In this document: positions 8,101-17,950 of the stretch, piece after piece
Layout: each line of letters starts with the position of its first letter
How positions within the stretch are numbered: the stretch's first letter is position 1
The notes under the pieces: model-generated
Database searches by the model: none
Told to the model about the DNA's origin: nothing
What the model saw: only the letters and a program-made list of their open reading frames with translations
Assembly (NCBI GenBank): GCA_004335835.1
Contig: RWJK01001769.1
Location: 69,028 to 94,128, forward strand
DNA from: Scenedesmus sp. ARA3
Taxonomy: Eukaryota; Chlorophyta; Chlorophyceae; Sphaeropleales; Scenedesmaceae
DNA: 25,101 bases
Reading direction: 5' to 3'
Program-made: the position numbers and the translations under genes

Positions 8101-10226
8101 CTGCACTCACAGTTGCTGTTTCCAGAGCAAATGCCACCAGCGCAAGCAGCAGCAGCAGTAGCAGCAGCAGCAGCTGCGGCGGCAGCAGCAGCAGCACTTG
8201 ACCTGCCGTCACAGATGCTGCTGTGCCTCTGCCACGCCACCACGCACAAATACTGCCCTGCCCCAACCCTTCGATCATCTCCATCATCAACATCTGTGTC
8301 TTTTGTCTTAGTTGTCACACGCAAGCTCACCAGCGGTCGGCGTGGCCCAGCGCGCTGTTGTTGAAGTCGATCAGCGTGCCCACGTAGCGCTGCCCAAAGT
8401 TGTAGTAGTTGTACGGCTCTAGCAGCCTCTTGTGCGCGCTCGGGAACGTGTACGGGTCCACAAACTGGTTGAGCACGCAGTCCGCGATGCTGCACTGCAC
8501 TTTCGTAGCAAGCAGCTCCGCGTTGTCTGCGCCGCTGCTCTCCACTGCTGCGCGGTAATTGTCGTAGAAGTCGACCCAGCCCGCCTGCAGCTTGGGGGGC
8601 AGCTTGCCTGCCTCCACCAGCTTGGCCAGGATGCCCTTGAACTCCTGCAGAAGGAACAGGGGTGAGACAGTTGCAGACAGTGTACACACAGAGCTTGAGT
8701 ACAAATCTGTTGGCGCAGTCAGCCAGTGACGCAAAGCAGCTGGGAAGCCCTTGAAGTCCTGGGCTGGCAATCAAGGTTTGCGCAAACAGTGTGCAAAGAA
8801 CGGTAGCTGTTTGTAGAAGTCGACCCAGCCCGCCTGCAGCTTGGGGGGCAGCTTGCCTGCCTCCACCAGCTTGGCCAGGATGCCCTTGAACCATTGCAGA
8901 GGGAAAAGGGGTGAGACAGTTGCAGACAGTGTGCACACAGAGCTTGAACACAGGTCTGTTGGCGCAGTCAGCCAGTGACGCAAGCAGCTGGGAAGCCCTT
9001 GATGTCCTGGGCTGGCAGTAAAGGTTTGCGCAAACAGCGTGCAAGGAACGGTAGTTGTTTGTAAAACTCGACCCAGCCCGCCTGCAGCTTGGGCGGCAGC
9101 TTGCCCGCCTCCACCAGCTTGGCCAGGATGCCTTTGAACTCCTGCAGAGGGGGGAAGGGGGAGGTCAAAGGTTTGACGAAAGCATGTGAGTCAGCGCAGT
9201 CAGCAGCCAGAGCAAGCAGCCAGCATGCCCTTGAAACCCTGCGGTTACAACACAGGCGTGCAAAAACATGTGAGCCAGCAACACCGAAGAGTCACAGCCA
9301 GCCAAGGGGCGAGCTGCCCACATGACGGCCGGCGCAAGCGATATGCGTGCAAGCAGTAAGGCAGCCGTAAGTAAGGCAGCAGTAAGTAAGGCAGTAGTTA
9401 GGCAGTAGTAAATAAGTAAGGCAGCAGTAAGGCAAGCATATGCGTGCAAGCATATATGCCCCCGCTGCTGTGCTGTTCGCTGGGCAGCAAGTGCTTGAGG
9501 GGCAGCACTGCTGGTGAGGAGAGCTGTTGGCTTGGCCTGCAGCAGCAGCAGCTGAAGGTGCTGCGCAGCCTGCACCAGGGGCAGCTGCTGGCTGGCGGGT
9601 CTTTGCATACATTGCTGCAGCCTCAACAAACAGCAACAACAGCAGCGCATGACACAAGCAATGCATGCACCGCAAGGAGCCCGGCTGCTGCAGCAACGCT
9701 GCTACGGAGGCCTGCCACCGTCATGCCGACTGCCGCTGACGCTGCTGCTGCTGCTGTCATCGCTAGGGAAGCTGTGTACCTGCTGCCTGCCGCGGCCCTG
9801 CTGCTTGCTCCATATATGCCGGCTGCCTCTGACTCACAGCAACCCCCCTTCACCAACACTGCTTGCCGTGGCTGCCGTGGCACCTGCTGCTGCAGGGCTG
9901 TGCTCAAAGTGTGTTTACTGTAGAGAGGATGGTTACGTGTGGGTCCTGGCACAACCCTAAATGATATGAGCCACAACAGGGTGAACACATCGACTGAAAC
10001 CAGGAAAAAGAGGGAGTCACTGTAGACTGCTCACCGCCTCGGTCTTGGGCTGGCCCCACATGGCATTGATGAACTGCAGGTTTGCCAGGTCAGTGGAGGC
10101 CTTGGCAGGAGCTGCTGCTGCAGCACGCACCACCAGGCGGCCGCCGCGGCCCTGCTGCACTGCGCGTGCCCTGCTGCTGCCGCGGCTGCAGCGCAGCTGC
10201 CTGCTGGCCTGACAGGGGAGCGCCAT
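4766..10226 (-). CDS. ATS1: plastid glycerol-3-phosphate acyltransferase (ATS1/GPAT type)
   Basis: It transfers acyl chains from acyl-ACP to sn-1 of glycerol-3-phosphate, the first step of plastid glycerolipid synthesis. Five minus-strand exons join in phase: 10226-10035, 8644-8331, 7347-6997, 5785-5547 and 4929-4766; 1260 bases, 419 aa, near the family's usual length. The ATG at 10226 follows an in-frame TGA. Residues 1-36 are Arg/Ser/Ala-rich and fit a chloroplast transit peptide. The N-terminal helical domain follows (about 45-165, with LLEPYNYYNFGQ). The catalytic block is NHQTEADP (187-194, H188 and D193), then FSMGRNLFCVHSKKHL and IAPSGGRDR (278-286). The C-terminus (WKAVVAEYSELEAAI, ending FSQPFLAAQDAA) matches the end of plant plastid enzymes. 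All donors are GTGAGY or GTGCGT; all acceptors are AG. Every internal exon has edge copies in its introns. Confidence 0.93.
4937..5123 (-). repeat. copy of acyltransferase exon 5 acceptor edge between two CAG tracts
   Basis: The true exon 5 acceptor at 4930 is preceded, in the sense direction, by a CTG tract (4940-4981). Upstream of that, 5033-5065 repeats the first 30 or so exon bases (GIETKEAAQAE versus GIEDKEAAQAA), again with an AG acceptor in the same phase and again preceded by its own CTG tract (5069-5121). The duplicated unit is therefore triplet tract plus acceptor plus exon start. Confidence 0.85.
5366..5402 (-). repeat. degraded copy of acyltransferase exon 4 donor edge
   Basis: In intron 4 the sequence CEELDCQGVISG followed by GTGCGC repeats the exon 4 end AQELDWQAVISG followed by GTGAGT. 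The frame is kept but the tryptophan is now cysteine, so this copy has diverged at the protein level while keeping a GT donor. Confidence 0.8.
5877..5986 (-). pseudogene. duplicate of acyltransferase exon 4 first half, acceptor lost
   Basis: About 110 bases in intron 3 repeat the start of exon 4 (true copy 5785 downward): PKDDVWSPDAFDATAVELM continuing to NLINRA. Over the first 26 codons I count five nucleotide differences, all synonymous. The base pair before the exon edge is AT instead of AG, so normal splicing into it is not possible. After NLINRA a short deletion removes the KQPG region before a YPV-like remnant. Confidence 0.85.
6101..6996 (-). repeat. reiterated exon 3 donor-junction units in acyltransferase intron 3
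   Basis: The exon 3 end (SLVWIAPSGGRDR) with the following GT donor recurs with its exon-end base at 6101, 6267, 6397 (the long copy), 6644 and 6833, besides the true one at 6997. The units also carry intron sequence, seen as repeated GCATGTGCTGCACTGCCAGC and CACATACACA-type stretches. The copies at 6644 and 6833 are the most diverged. Each retains the CACCTGTC donor core. Confidence 0.85.
6397..6583 (-). other. near-intact duplicate of the 3' half of acyltransferase exon 3
   Basis: In intron 3, 187 bases repeat 6997-7183 of exon 3. An AG acceptor (CTGCAG) sits at its 5' edge and an ACAG/GTGGGG donor at its 3' edge. I count 12 nucleotide differences affecting 11 codons. Ten codons are synonymous, including a two-base Ser change TCC to AGC, and one changes Gly to Arg. 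It encodes the segment ending IAPSGGRDR. The length is not a multiple of three, so adding it to the normal transcript would shift frame. Confidence 0.88.
7465..7865 (-). repeat. three copies of acyltransferase exon 3 acceptor edge
   Basis: Exon 3 begins at 7347. Its first 40 or so bases (TKIQEQLAAGENV) recur starting at 7505, 7663 and 7865, each preceded by an AG acceptor (CTGCAG, ACGCAG, ACACAG). The first two intervals are 158 bases. After the ENV codons each copy runs into intron sequence, so splicing to a copy would leave the frame of the catalytic NHQTEADP block. Confidence 0.9.
8060..8203. repeat. CAG triplet tracts in acyltransferase intron 2
   Basis: Two interrupted CAG/GCG-rich tracts (8062-8097 and 8142-8203) lie in intron 2 between the exon 3 acceptor copies and exon 2. 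In the sense direction they read CTG. No exon edge is attached to them. Confidence 0.85.
8812..9141 (-). repeat. two copies of acyltransferase exon 2 acceptor edge
   Basis: Exon 2 begins at 8644. Two copies of its first 26-27 codons (FKGILAKLVEAGKLPPKLQ and onward) start at 9141 and about 8893, a spacing of about 248 bases each time. The outer copy keeps CTGCAG and differs by four synonymous and one replacement change. The inner copy is otherwise identical to the true exon but its acceptor and first codon are changed (CTGCAATGG). After the copied exon part both run into the same intron sequence, so the unit is intron plus exon edge. Confidence 0.9.
9354..9446. repeat. GTAAGTAAGGCAGCA minisatellite
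   Basis: Irregular repeats of GTAAGTAAGGCAGCA-like units lie within intron 1 of the acyltransferase gene. No coding or splice role is apparent. The GTAAGT cores resemble plus-strand donor sites but lie antisense to the gene. Confidence 0.75.
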
Positions 10227-12940
10227 GAGCCCGCTGCTGCCTCACTGCTGCTCGGATAGGAGACTGAGCCTGCAGCATTGACGTATGTAGTGAGGAGGGT
10301 ATGGAAGCACACATTATGGTCAAGTGCTAGCATGGGTGCATGTCAGTAGTGTGCTGCGCAGTGACACAGGGATGCAGTAGAGGGCTCTGCTGTTCTCCCA
10401 ATGGGCTGATTGCGTCTGCATGGCCTGCACTCCTCCAAACAGCACCCCATTGCTTTGAGGTCAACGCAATGATTGTTTTATCTGCCGCTGCATGTGCATC
10501 TGAACAGAGCTGCCGCAGGAGGAGGTGGGGTTGGATGTGCTGCTACGCTGGTCATGGCTGAAGTGTTACAGTCGCTGCGATGAATGCAAATAAACGAACG
10601 TATTGTTCGTTATGCTTCAGGTTCAACAGTAGATCGGCATCGTGGCTACTCACTAGTGAGTGATGCTGGTAACCTGCAGCTGTGCAGCTTGATCTCGACG
10701 TGAAGGAGAATTGTGGCACAGCAACTAGCCTGTTAAGCTGCAGCAGCATGCCAATGAGGGGTTTCCTCAGCATAACATGGTAGTGCCGAGGCATACAACG
10801 CTTGCCCTGGCTCGGTCGGAAAATTTGACAAAGAGGTCATGCAGAGGATACAGCTTGACATATAGATCGATTTGAGGACCGTCGTGCACCGCTAGCACTG
10901 CCACGAACTACTCAGCGCCGCTGAGCGGCAATACGATGCTGCAGTAGCACCTGCAGTGCAGGCTGGAGCATCAGGTGGGCCGGTCATCAGCTGCTGCTGC
11001 AGGGCCATGCCGAAAACACAGCAAATGAGTTGTAAGTTCAAATACTACTTTTATGCACTCAACTGGGGTGTAAAACCAGGGACTTGGCTCCCACTGCTCA
11101 GGGCACTCACCAACTGCTAGCATCCAGTGTGACTGTCAGCAGCGGCCCTGCATCCTCTGCTGGGCACCACACACAATCAAACCTGCTTGCATCGAAGCGC
11201 ACTGCAAGCCAACCTACACAGTCAAACTATATTCAGGCTCTGTTCCATGCTCTTCTGCTCTCAGAGCTTCCAGTCACCAGCACCAAGCATCTGCTGTCAC
11301 AGCTGCTGTGCAGCAGGGCATTGCTGGCAGCCCAGCTTCTAGCTCCAAGGGAGTGCTTCATGCAGCAGCTGGTGTACCAGCTGGTGTACCAGCTGGTGCA
11401 TGCAGCTACCCTGCCCTGCAGTGAGCCAACTGCAGATCCCACACCACACACCGTGAATCACAGCCAGCAGGTCACCAGGTGCTCGAGTTGAGCATGACGC
11501 CACTCAGCAGGTGCCACATCATATGCATCCGATGCAAGAGTCACGCAGCAGCACTGTGGTCATCATCATCACAACATTACAGCAGCACTGTGGCCGGACG
11601 CTCAGGTGACGCCAGCTGTGCATGCTGCCCCTGCACAGCTTGTGCTGGCTCTGCACACATACATAGGACCTGCTGGCATGCATGATCGTCGTGGCTGGCA
11701 CACGCAGCTGCAGAGGATGTCTCTGACCCAACATGCACTTCACAGCTGTGCATTTCACTTGTATAAACTCGTCTTTTATTGCTTCACGACAGAGAACAAG
11801 CAGTATGCGCCACTTATGGGGAAGATACGGTGGCTGGCAGCAGATCAGCCTTTCACTGGGTGCGCAGATCTGAACATGACTCATGTTGAGCGTGCGTGAC
11901 ACCAATTCACCACGCAGCACTCGCGCCATGCGCAACTGCCTTGCAGCATGGCTGAAACTCTGCGTTCACACTAATACTGTATGTGCGTAAGCTGAGCTAA
12001 GGCAGGCACCATGCGCTCAACAACTGCTCATCATGCAAGGTGCACAAAGGGGAAGCAGTGACGCTAGCCGCAGTGCAGCACACTCATATGCCTTTATGCC
12101 CTCGACCCCTTGTCACACCAAGGTGGATCGTCAAGAACATGCTTGCACTCACACGTTTCAGCATACAACCTCTTTCAACTGATGGCACGTCCACTGCTCA
12201 TGCCTTGCAGATAACTCTCCCCTCAACTACAAAATGTGCGGTTGCCGATAACAAAGATGAAAGATGCGCAGCCGCCAAACAAACGATGCTCAGCCGCCAT
12301 CTAAAAGATGCTCAGCCGCCAGCAACGTTGTTAATACGTCCGACAACTTTATGTATCATTTTCGCTTGTGATGCATGATGCCGCCTCCATGACAGCGCGT
12401 GTAGGTGATGTGTGTGTACGCGGCCAGCAGCAGACAGCCAACGGACAGATGTGCCAAAGACATTGATGACTTCTACAAAAATACCGCTGTGCACAAAATG
12501 CAGACGTGCAGCTTACAATACACCGTCGAGCGCGGCAGGTCAGGCAGCCACACACTCTGCGCCCACTGGCGGCTACTGGGCAACTACTCCACATACACAG
12601 CTGTGCACAAATTGCAGCTGTGCAACGTACCATCGAGCGCGGCAGGTCAGGCAGCCACGCTCTCTGCACCCCCAGCTGCTCAGGCAGGCCCGCCGTACTA
12701 AGAGCTTGGCAAGCTACAACGAAATACAGCGATCCAACTATGCAGCTGACACGAAAGCATCTCGCATGACAGGTCAACAAATACACGGTGCGAGCCACCA
12801 GAGGGCTGCGCAGCTTGGCCCGCCATGCTGAGAGCTTCCAGCTCTAGTTGGCAAGCTACAACAACTACACAGCTGCAAGCTGCAGAGTCAGCAGCTTTGC
12901 AGCTCTCACACAACAGCATCCCATTGAACGGGTCAAACAG
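10227..12940. other. intergenic region: acyltransferase 5' flank and SDR-A distal 3' flank
   Basis: The acyltransferase start at 10226 is followed, in the upstream direction, by DNA without a recognised gene. I see no clear TATA element. Short open frames, such as one on the plus strand at 11084-11491, show no known family. Visible structure: a repeated CAGCTGGTGTAC element at 11369-11398, a three-copy GATGCTCAGCCGCCA repeat near 12266-12322, a 110-bp direct repeat at 12497-12665, and decayed SDR-A terminal-exon fragments near 12670 and 12805. Confidence 0.5.
12497..12665. repeat. direct repeat pair, about 113-bp spacing
   Basis: A segment containing TCGAGCGCGGCAGGTCAGGC occurs at about 12527 and about 12633, with related flanks (AAAATGCAGACGTGCAGC and AAATTGCAGCTGTGCAAC). 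It lies 3' of SDR-A and may be an outer, decayed part of the terminal array. No coding role is visible. Confidence 0.75.
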
Positions 12941-12944
12941 CGAC

Positions 12945-13744
12945 ACACTGTATCCCTACAAGCTGCTGTGCAGGCAGGCCCGCCAGCGCTGCGCTCTGCT
13001 CCCACAGCTCTGACGCCACCCGCCTGTCATACGCGTCAGCTACATGTCTTGAATCTCAGCCACACCTCTAGACTCCTTCCATCATGCTGGTTTAAACTCA
13101 TGATGATACCCTCAAGACGGCGTGTATAGGATTGATCATAGGTGTCACTCATGCAGCACACAGTCATGCAGCACACACGAGGACGTCACAAGTGAGGTCA
13201 CCAGGTCAAACAGCCACACACTGCCGGCAGCCAGGTTTGCTTAATTGCTGTGTGTGGCTAGCCAGCAAGCTTTTGCTCCCCCTGGTAACATGCAAGCCAG
13301 CCACACACTGCCGGAAGGTATGGCTGACAAGAAGACTATTTCATCAAGCAGCCACACACTGCGAGTCAACCAGCGGTTGCGCAGGCAGGCCCGCAAGTGC
13401 TGCGCTCTGCTCGCACAGCTCTGACGCCACCGCCTGTCATACTATGACGCACATATAGTATGCGTCCGCCACGCGTCCCAAACTTCCTCGCTTTGGTGCA
13501 TGATGATGCGCTCATGACGGCGTGTTTGGGATTGATCATAGGTGTCATTCATGCAGCACACAGTCATGCAGCACACACGAGGACGTCACAAGTGAGGTCA
13601 CCAGGTTGAACAGCCACACACTGCCGGCAGCCAGGTTTGCTTGATTGCTGTGTATGGCTAGCCAGCAAGCTTTTGCTCCCCCTGGTATCATGCAAGCCAG
13701 CCACACACTGCCAGAAGGTATGGCTGACAAGAAGGTGATGTTCA
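12945..13744 (-). repeat. 400-bp tandem units of SDR-A terminal exon plus 3' UTR
   Basis: Matching points at 13011, 13422 and 13823 (and 13131/13531) show three tandem units of about 400-410 bases, the third being the true exon 8. The middle copy (about 13366-13440) has an indel that breaks the frame. The distal copy (about 12940-13040) is open to its own TGA and encodes VASELWEQSAALAGLPAQ, against VASELWEQSADLAGLPAQ in the true exon. The 3' UTR parts at 13131-13338 and 13531-13738 are nearly identical. Confidence 0.88.
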
Positions 13745-16700
13745 TCAAGGACCCACACACTGCGAGCCCACCAGAGGCTGTGCAGGCAGGCCCGCCAGGT
13801 CAGCGCTCTGCTCCCACAGCTCTGACGCCACCTGCTTGTCATACGCATGGCTGCCAGCAGCAGCAGGCACCACCCGGTGCAGGTCGTGGCCCGAGTGCAG
13901 CAGCCTGCAGGGGCACGCGAGAGGAGGCACAAGCAGCACAGCAGGCAGGCAGCATCGTGGATGCTCAGCAGAGGCACCGGCAGTAGTGGCTGTGCTGATG
14001 ACATGCAGCAGGCACCACCCGGTGCAGGTCGTGGCACAAGTGCAGCAGCCTGCAGGGGCAGGCACAGGTGTAGGGAGTACAGCAGGCAGGCAGCATCATG
14101 AATGTTTAGCAGAGGCACCGGCAGTAGTGGCTGTAGTGGTTGTGCTGATGACATGCAGCAGGCACCACCCGGTGCAGGTCGTGGCCCGAGTGCAGCAGCC
14201 TGCAGGGGCAGGCACAGGTGTAGGGAGTACAGCAGGCAGGCAGCATCATGGATGTTTAGGAGAGGCACAGGCAGTTGTGGCTGTAGTGGTTGTGCTGATG
14301 ACATGCAGCAGGCACCACCCGGTGCAGGTCGTGGCCCGAGTGCAGCAGCCTGCAGCGCAGCAGCGCAGCACGCCAGCAGGCAACTTGACCACGGCTTGAT
14401 CGGCAACAGCACAGTCCAGTGATGCAGGGTCAGACAATGCACATGAGTCAAGGACGGCAGGTAGCATATGTTGCATTGCATTATGCATGGCGATTATTCA
14501 CGTACCGTTGCGCATGCTGTGGGGCTAATCTGCACAGGGGCCGGTCCAGTGTCCTGTGAAGCTCAGCAGCAAAGCATGCCGGCAGGCAGCATTGCTATGG
14601 CAGTATACAAGGCGATATTTTGTATCACCCATGCATGTGTGTGCTGTGTAATCTCACCTGGGCAGGGGTCAGTACAGCGTTGTGTGAAGCTCAGCAACAC
14701 AGCAGGCCAGCAGGCAGAACTGCTATACAAATATGAAGTTCAACAGTACAAGGGACCACAGCGCGTCACATATGTCACCCATACATGTGTGTGCTGTGAG
14801 GCTCACGTGCACAGCAGCACTGTGGCACAGCAGGACGGCAGGCAGTACTATTGTTTGAACATGCATGGCATGATTACAACCATTTATGTGTGTAATTTCA
14901 CCTGCGCAGCAGCACTGTGGCACACTAGGACAGCAGGCAGCACTGCCTTTCAAATATGCATAGCATGATTTCACCCAATCATGTGTGTAGCCTCACCTGC
15001 GCAGCGGCCAGTCCAGCGTCGTGTGCAGTGCAGCAACACAGCACGCCGGCAGGTAGCATTGGCAGTATGTGTGGCAAACTTTCATCCATGCATGTGTGTG
15101 CTGTGAGGCTCACCTGCGCAGGGGCCAGTCCAGTGTCGTGTGCAGTGCTGTGTTGAGCGCCCACACACTGGAGCGCAGCATTGATATGGCAATATGTCGC
15201 CCATACATGCGTGTGCTGTTGACTTGAGATTGCAATGTCTGCTCGAAAGCGTTCGACCAAACTGGGGCAGAAATGCTAGATCCCAGCAAAGGCTCACCTG
15301 CGCAGCGGCCAGTCCAGCGTCGTGTGCAGTGCAGTGTTCAGCGCCCACGCGCTGGAGCGCAGCGGGCCGCCTGCCGCCCAGTCGTTGCAGACCTGCGGCA
15401 GCACAGCAGCAGGCGCAGCAGCTTGATGTGGTGGTGGCGGCGGTGTAGCTGCTGCTGCTGCTGGTGGTGGTGGTGGTGATGGTGCATGTGCACAGCCTGG
15501 TGCGTGTGCACCTGCAGGTGATGTGCTGCACTGCATGCCATGGCTTGTAGCGTCTGCTGCAGCGCAATGAAGCCCCAACAGCATGCAGCTTGATGCCTGC
15601 GCTAGCCGATAAGCAAACGCATTGCTGGCAGTCTTTGGGTTCTAGCAAAAATCTCACTCATTCGGCTGCGCCGTACATCATCACCAGAAGAAGATAACAG
15701 CACCGATACACACCTGTGGCCACGCAAACACGCCGCGCGCATAGCAGCGCAGATCGTGCTCAGGTTCTGCTGCCGCACCCGCTGCCACGCCTCCAGCGCC
15801 CTGTTCAAGCCCACACCTCACATAAGCCCGCCAGTCGCACGTGGCCGCATGCACATGCTGACCAGCATACTTACTGCCACTAGTTGCAGCGCACCCTCCT
15901 ACTCATTCCGCAGCGCAGCACATCATCAACAAAGCGGCACCTACAAAACAACACCCATGCGCACCTGTGGCCACGCGAACACGCCGCGCGCATAGTAGCG
16001 CAAATCCTGCTCAGGTGATGCTGCCGCAGCCGCTGCCACATCACCAGCGCCCTGGCCGCCTAGGCCAGTCCCACTCCTCACATCCGCCCGCCAGTCGCAC
16101 GTTGCTGCATGCAGCAGCACGCGCGCTGCATCTTCAGGTGGTGCGTAGCATGCGTCAATGACAGCCTTGCCAGGGCCCCGGTTGAAGCGCGGGTTGTTGG
16201 CCCAGATGCCGCTGCGCACCGCGCCTGGGTCCACTGCACACGCTGTCACGCCCTGTGCGCCCAGCCTGGCGGGTTGGGCAGCCAGCAGCGCACATGGCGG
16301 ATGTGGCAGTTGGTTGTCACTGATCAAGCACTAGCAGACATTGTTAAATTAGCCAACCGTGTGCACCATGCTGTTCACAAACACAAACACAATGAGAGCC
16401 TTGCCAGGCCGGCGGTTGAAGCGTGGGTTGTTGGCCCAGATGCCGCTGCGCACCGCGCCTGGGTCCACTGCACATGCTGTCACGCCCTGCGCACCCAACC
16501 TGGCGGGTACGGCAGCCAGCAGCGCACATTGCGGATGTGGCAGTCAGTTGTGACTTACCAAGCGCTAGCAGCAATTTCTGAGCTGGCCAATCGTGTGCAC
16601 GATGCTGTTCACAGACAAAACGACAGCCTTGCCAGGCCCCATTTGAAGCGCGGGTTGTTGGAGGCCAGGTGCCGCTGTGCACCACGCTAAGGTCGACGGC

Positions 16701-17023
16701 ACAGCGCGTCCAGCCTGGAGACCTTACACACACAGCATTTGCCTTACACTTCAGCCAGACACCACACAGTAATCCTGCACTAGCTGGCCGAGCTGGCCAG
16801 GATTAACATATGCAGTTTCTGCAGCAGAGCCGTATGTTCTGAGAGCTTTGCTTGAATGCTGGCTGCTGCTGCTGGGACAGTCCAGGCAAGCCGTCCAGGG
16901 CAGACACATGCATCTGGCTGTAGCAGAGCTGTCTGCATTCTGCCGAGCACCTGCGCTGCATCTCAAAGGCGGTGCACAGGTTGGCCAGCTTGGTGTGGTG
17001 TACTGCACATATTGCAGCGTTCC

Positions 17024-17060
<37 letters not shown>

Positions 17061-17912
17061 CGCACCCACCTGCGCTGCATCTCAAAGGCTGTGTACAGGT
17101 TGGCCAGCTTGGTGTGCTCGTAGCGGCCCGCCTGCCAGTCAGTCAGGAAGGCGTGCACGTCCCTGCATGGCGGCAGCAGGTGTGTGCAGCACAGCGCAGT
17201 AGCGGAAGCGCTCAACAAGCAAGCAGCAAGCACCGGGCGGGTGTGTGCAACACAGCACCGACAAAATACCTGAAAAACGCGCATGCTGTACAGACAACAC
17301 AACAGTGTCACCCCTGCAGCGAGGACTCAGGCACACTACTGCAAGGGCAGGCAGCTGTCAAGCACTGCAGAGCAGCCCGCCACAGCCCACTCGCTCAGTA
17401 CAGGCTGCACTGCCGCCTCACCTGATGGCCGCAAACCTGTGCACGATGCTGCTGACAAACACCGCGCATGCCCACATGCTGACAAACACCACGCATGCCC
17501 GCATGCTGACAAACACCGCGCATGCCCGCATGCTGCTGACAAACACCGCGCATGCCCACATGCTGCTGACAAACACCGCGCATGCCCACATGCTGCACCC
17601 ACCTAGATACGGCTGCTGCTGCTGCTGCTGCTGCATTGGCCGCTCACCTGATGGCCGCAAACCTGTGCACGATGCTGCTGACAAACACCGCGCATGCCCA
17701 CATGCTGCTGACAAACACCGCGCATGCCCACATGCTGCACCCACCTAGATACGGCTGCTGCTGCTGCTGCTGCTGCATTGGCCGCTCACCTGATGGCCGC
17801 AAACCTGTGCACGATGCTGCTCACAAACACAACGCGTGCCCTGCTGGCCGACAGCTTAGCCTCCAGCAGCCGAGTCAGTGTATAGGGGCCCAGGTGGTTG
17901 ATCTGTGTGCGT

Positions 17913-17950
<38 letters not shown>

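Noticed and set aside
11084..11491. 135-codon plus-strand open frame
   Set aside because: It has no recognisable domain, contains a short tandem repeat, and lies in unexplained intergenic DNA.
13997..14395. transposon or introner insertion
   Set aside because: Units match only the neighbouring exon 8 edge. There are no terminal inverted repeats, target-site duplications or transposase.
14520..15298. CRISPR-like regular repeat array
   Set aside because: The units are copies of an SDR exon end with donor sites, vary in length, and lie in a eukaryotic gene.
17395..17744. Cys/His-rich repeat protein on the minus strand (HARCLSAACG units)
   Set aside because: It is the out-of-frame reading of the 27/30-bp repeats derived from SDR-A exon 4. 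The exon frame gives VFVSS.
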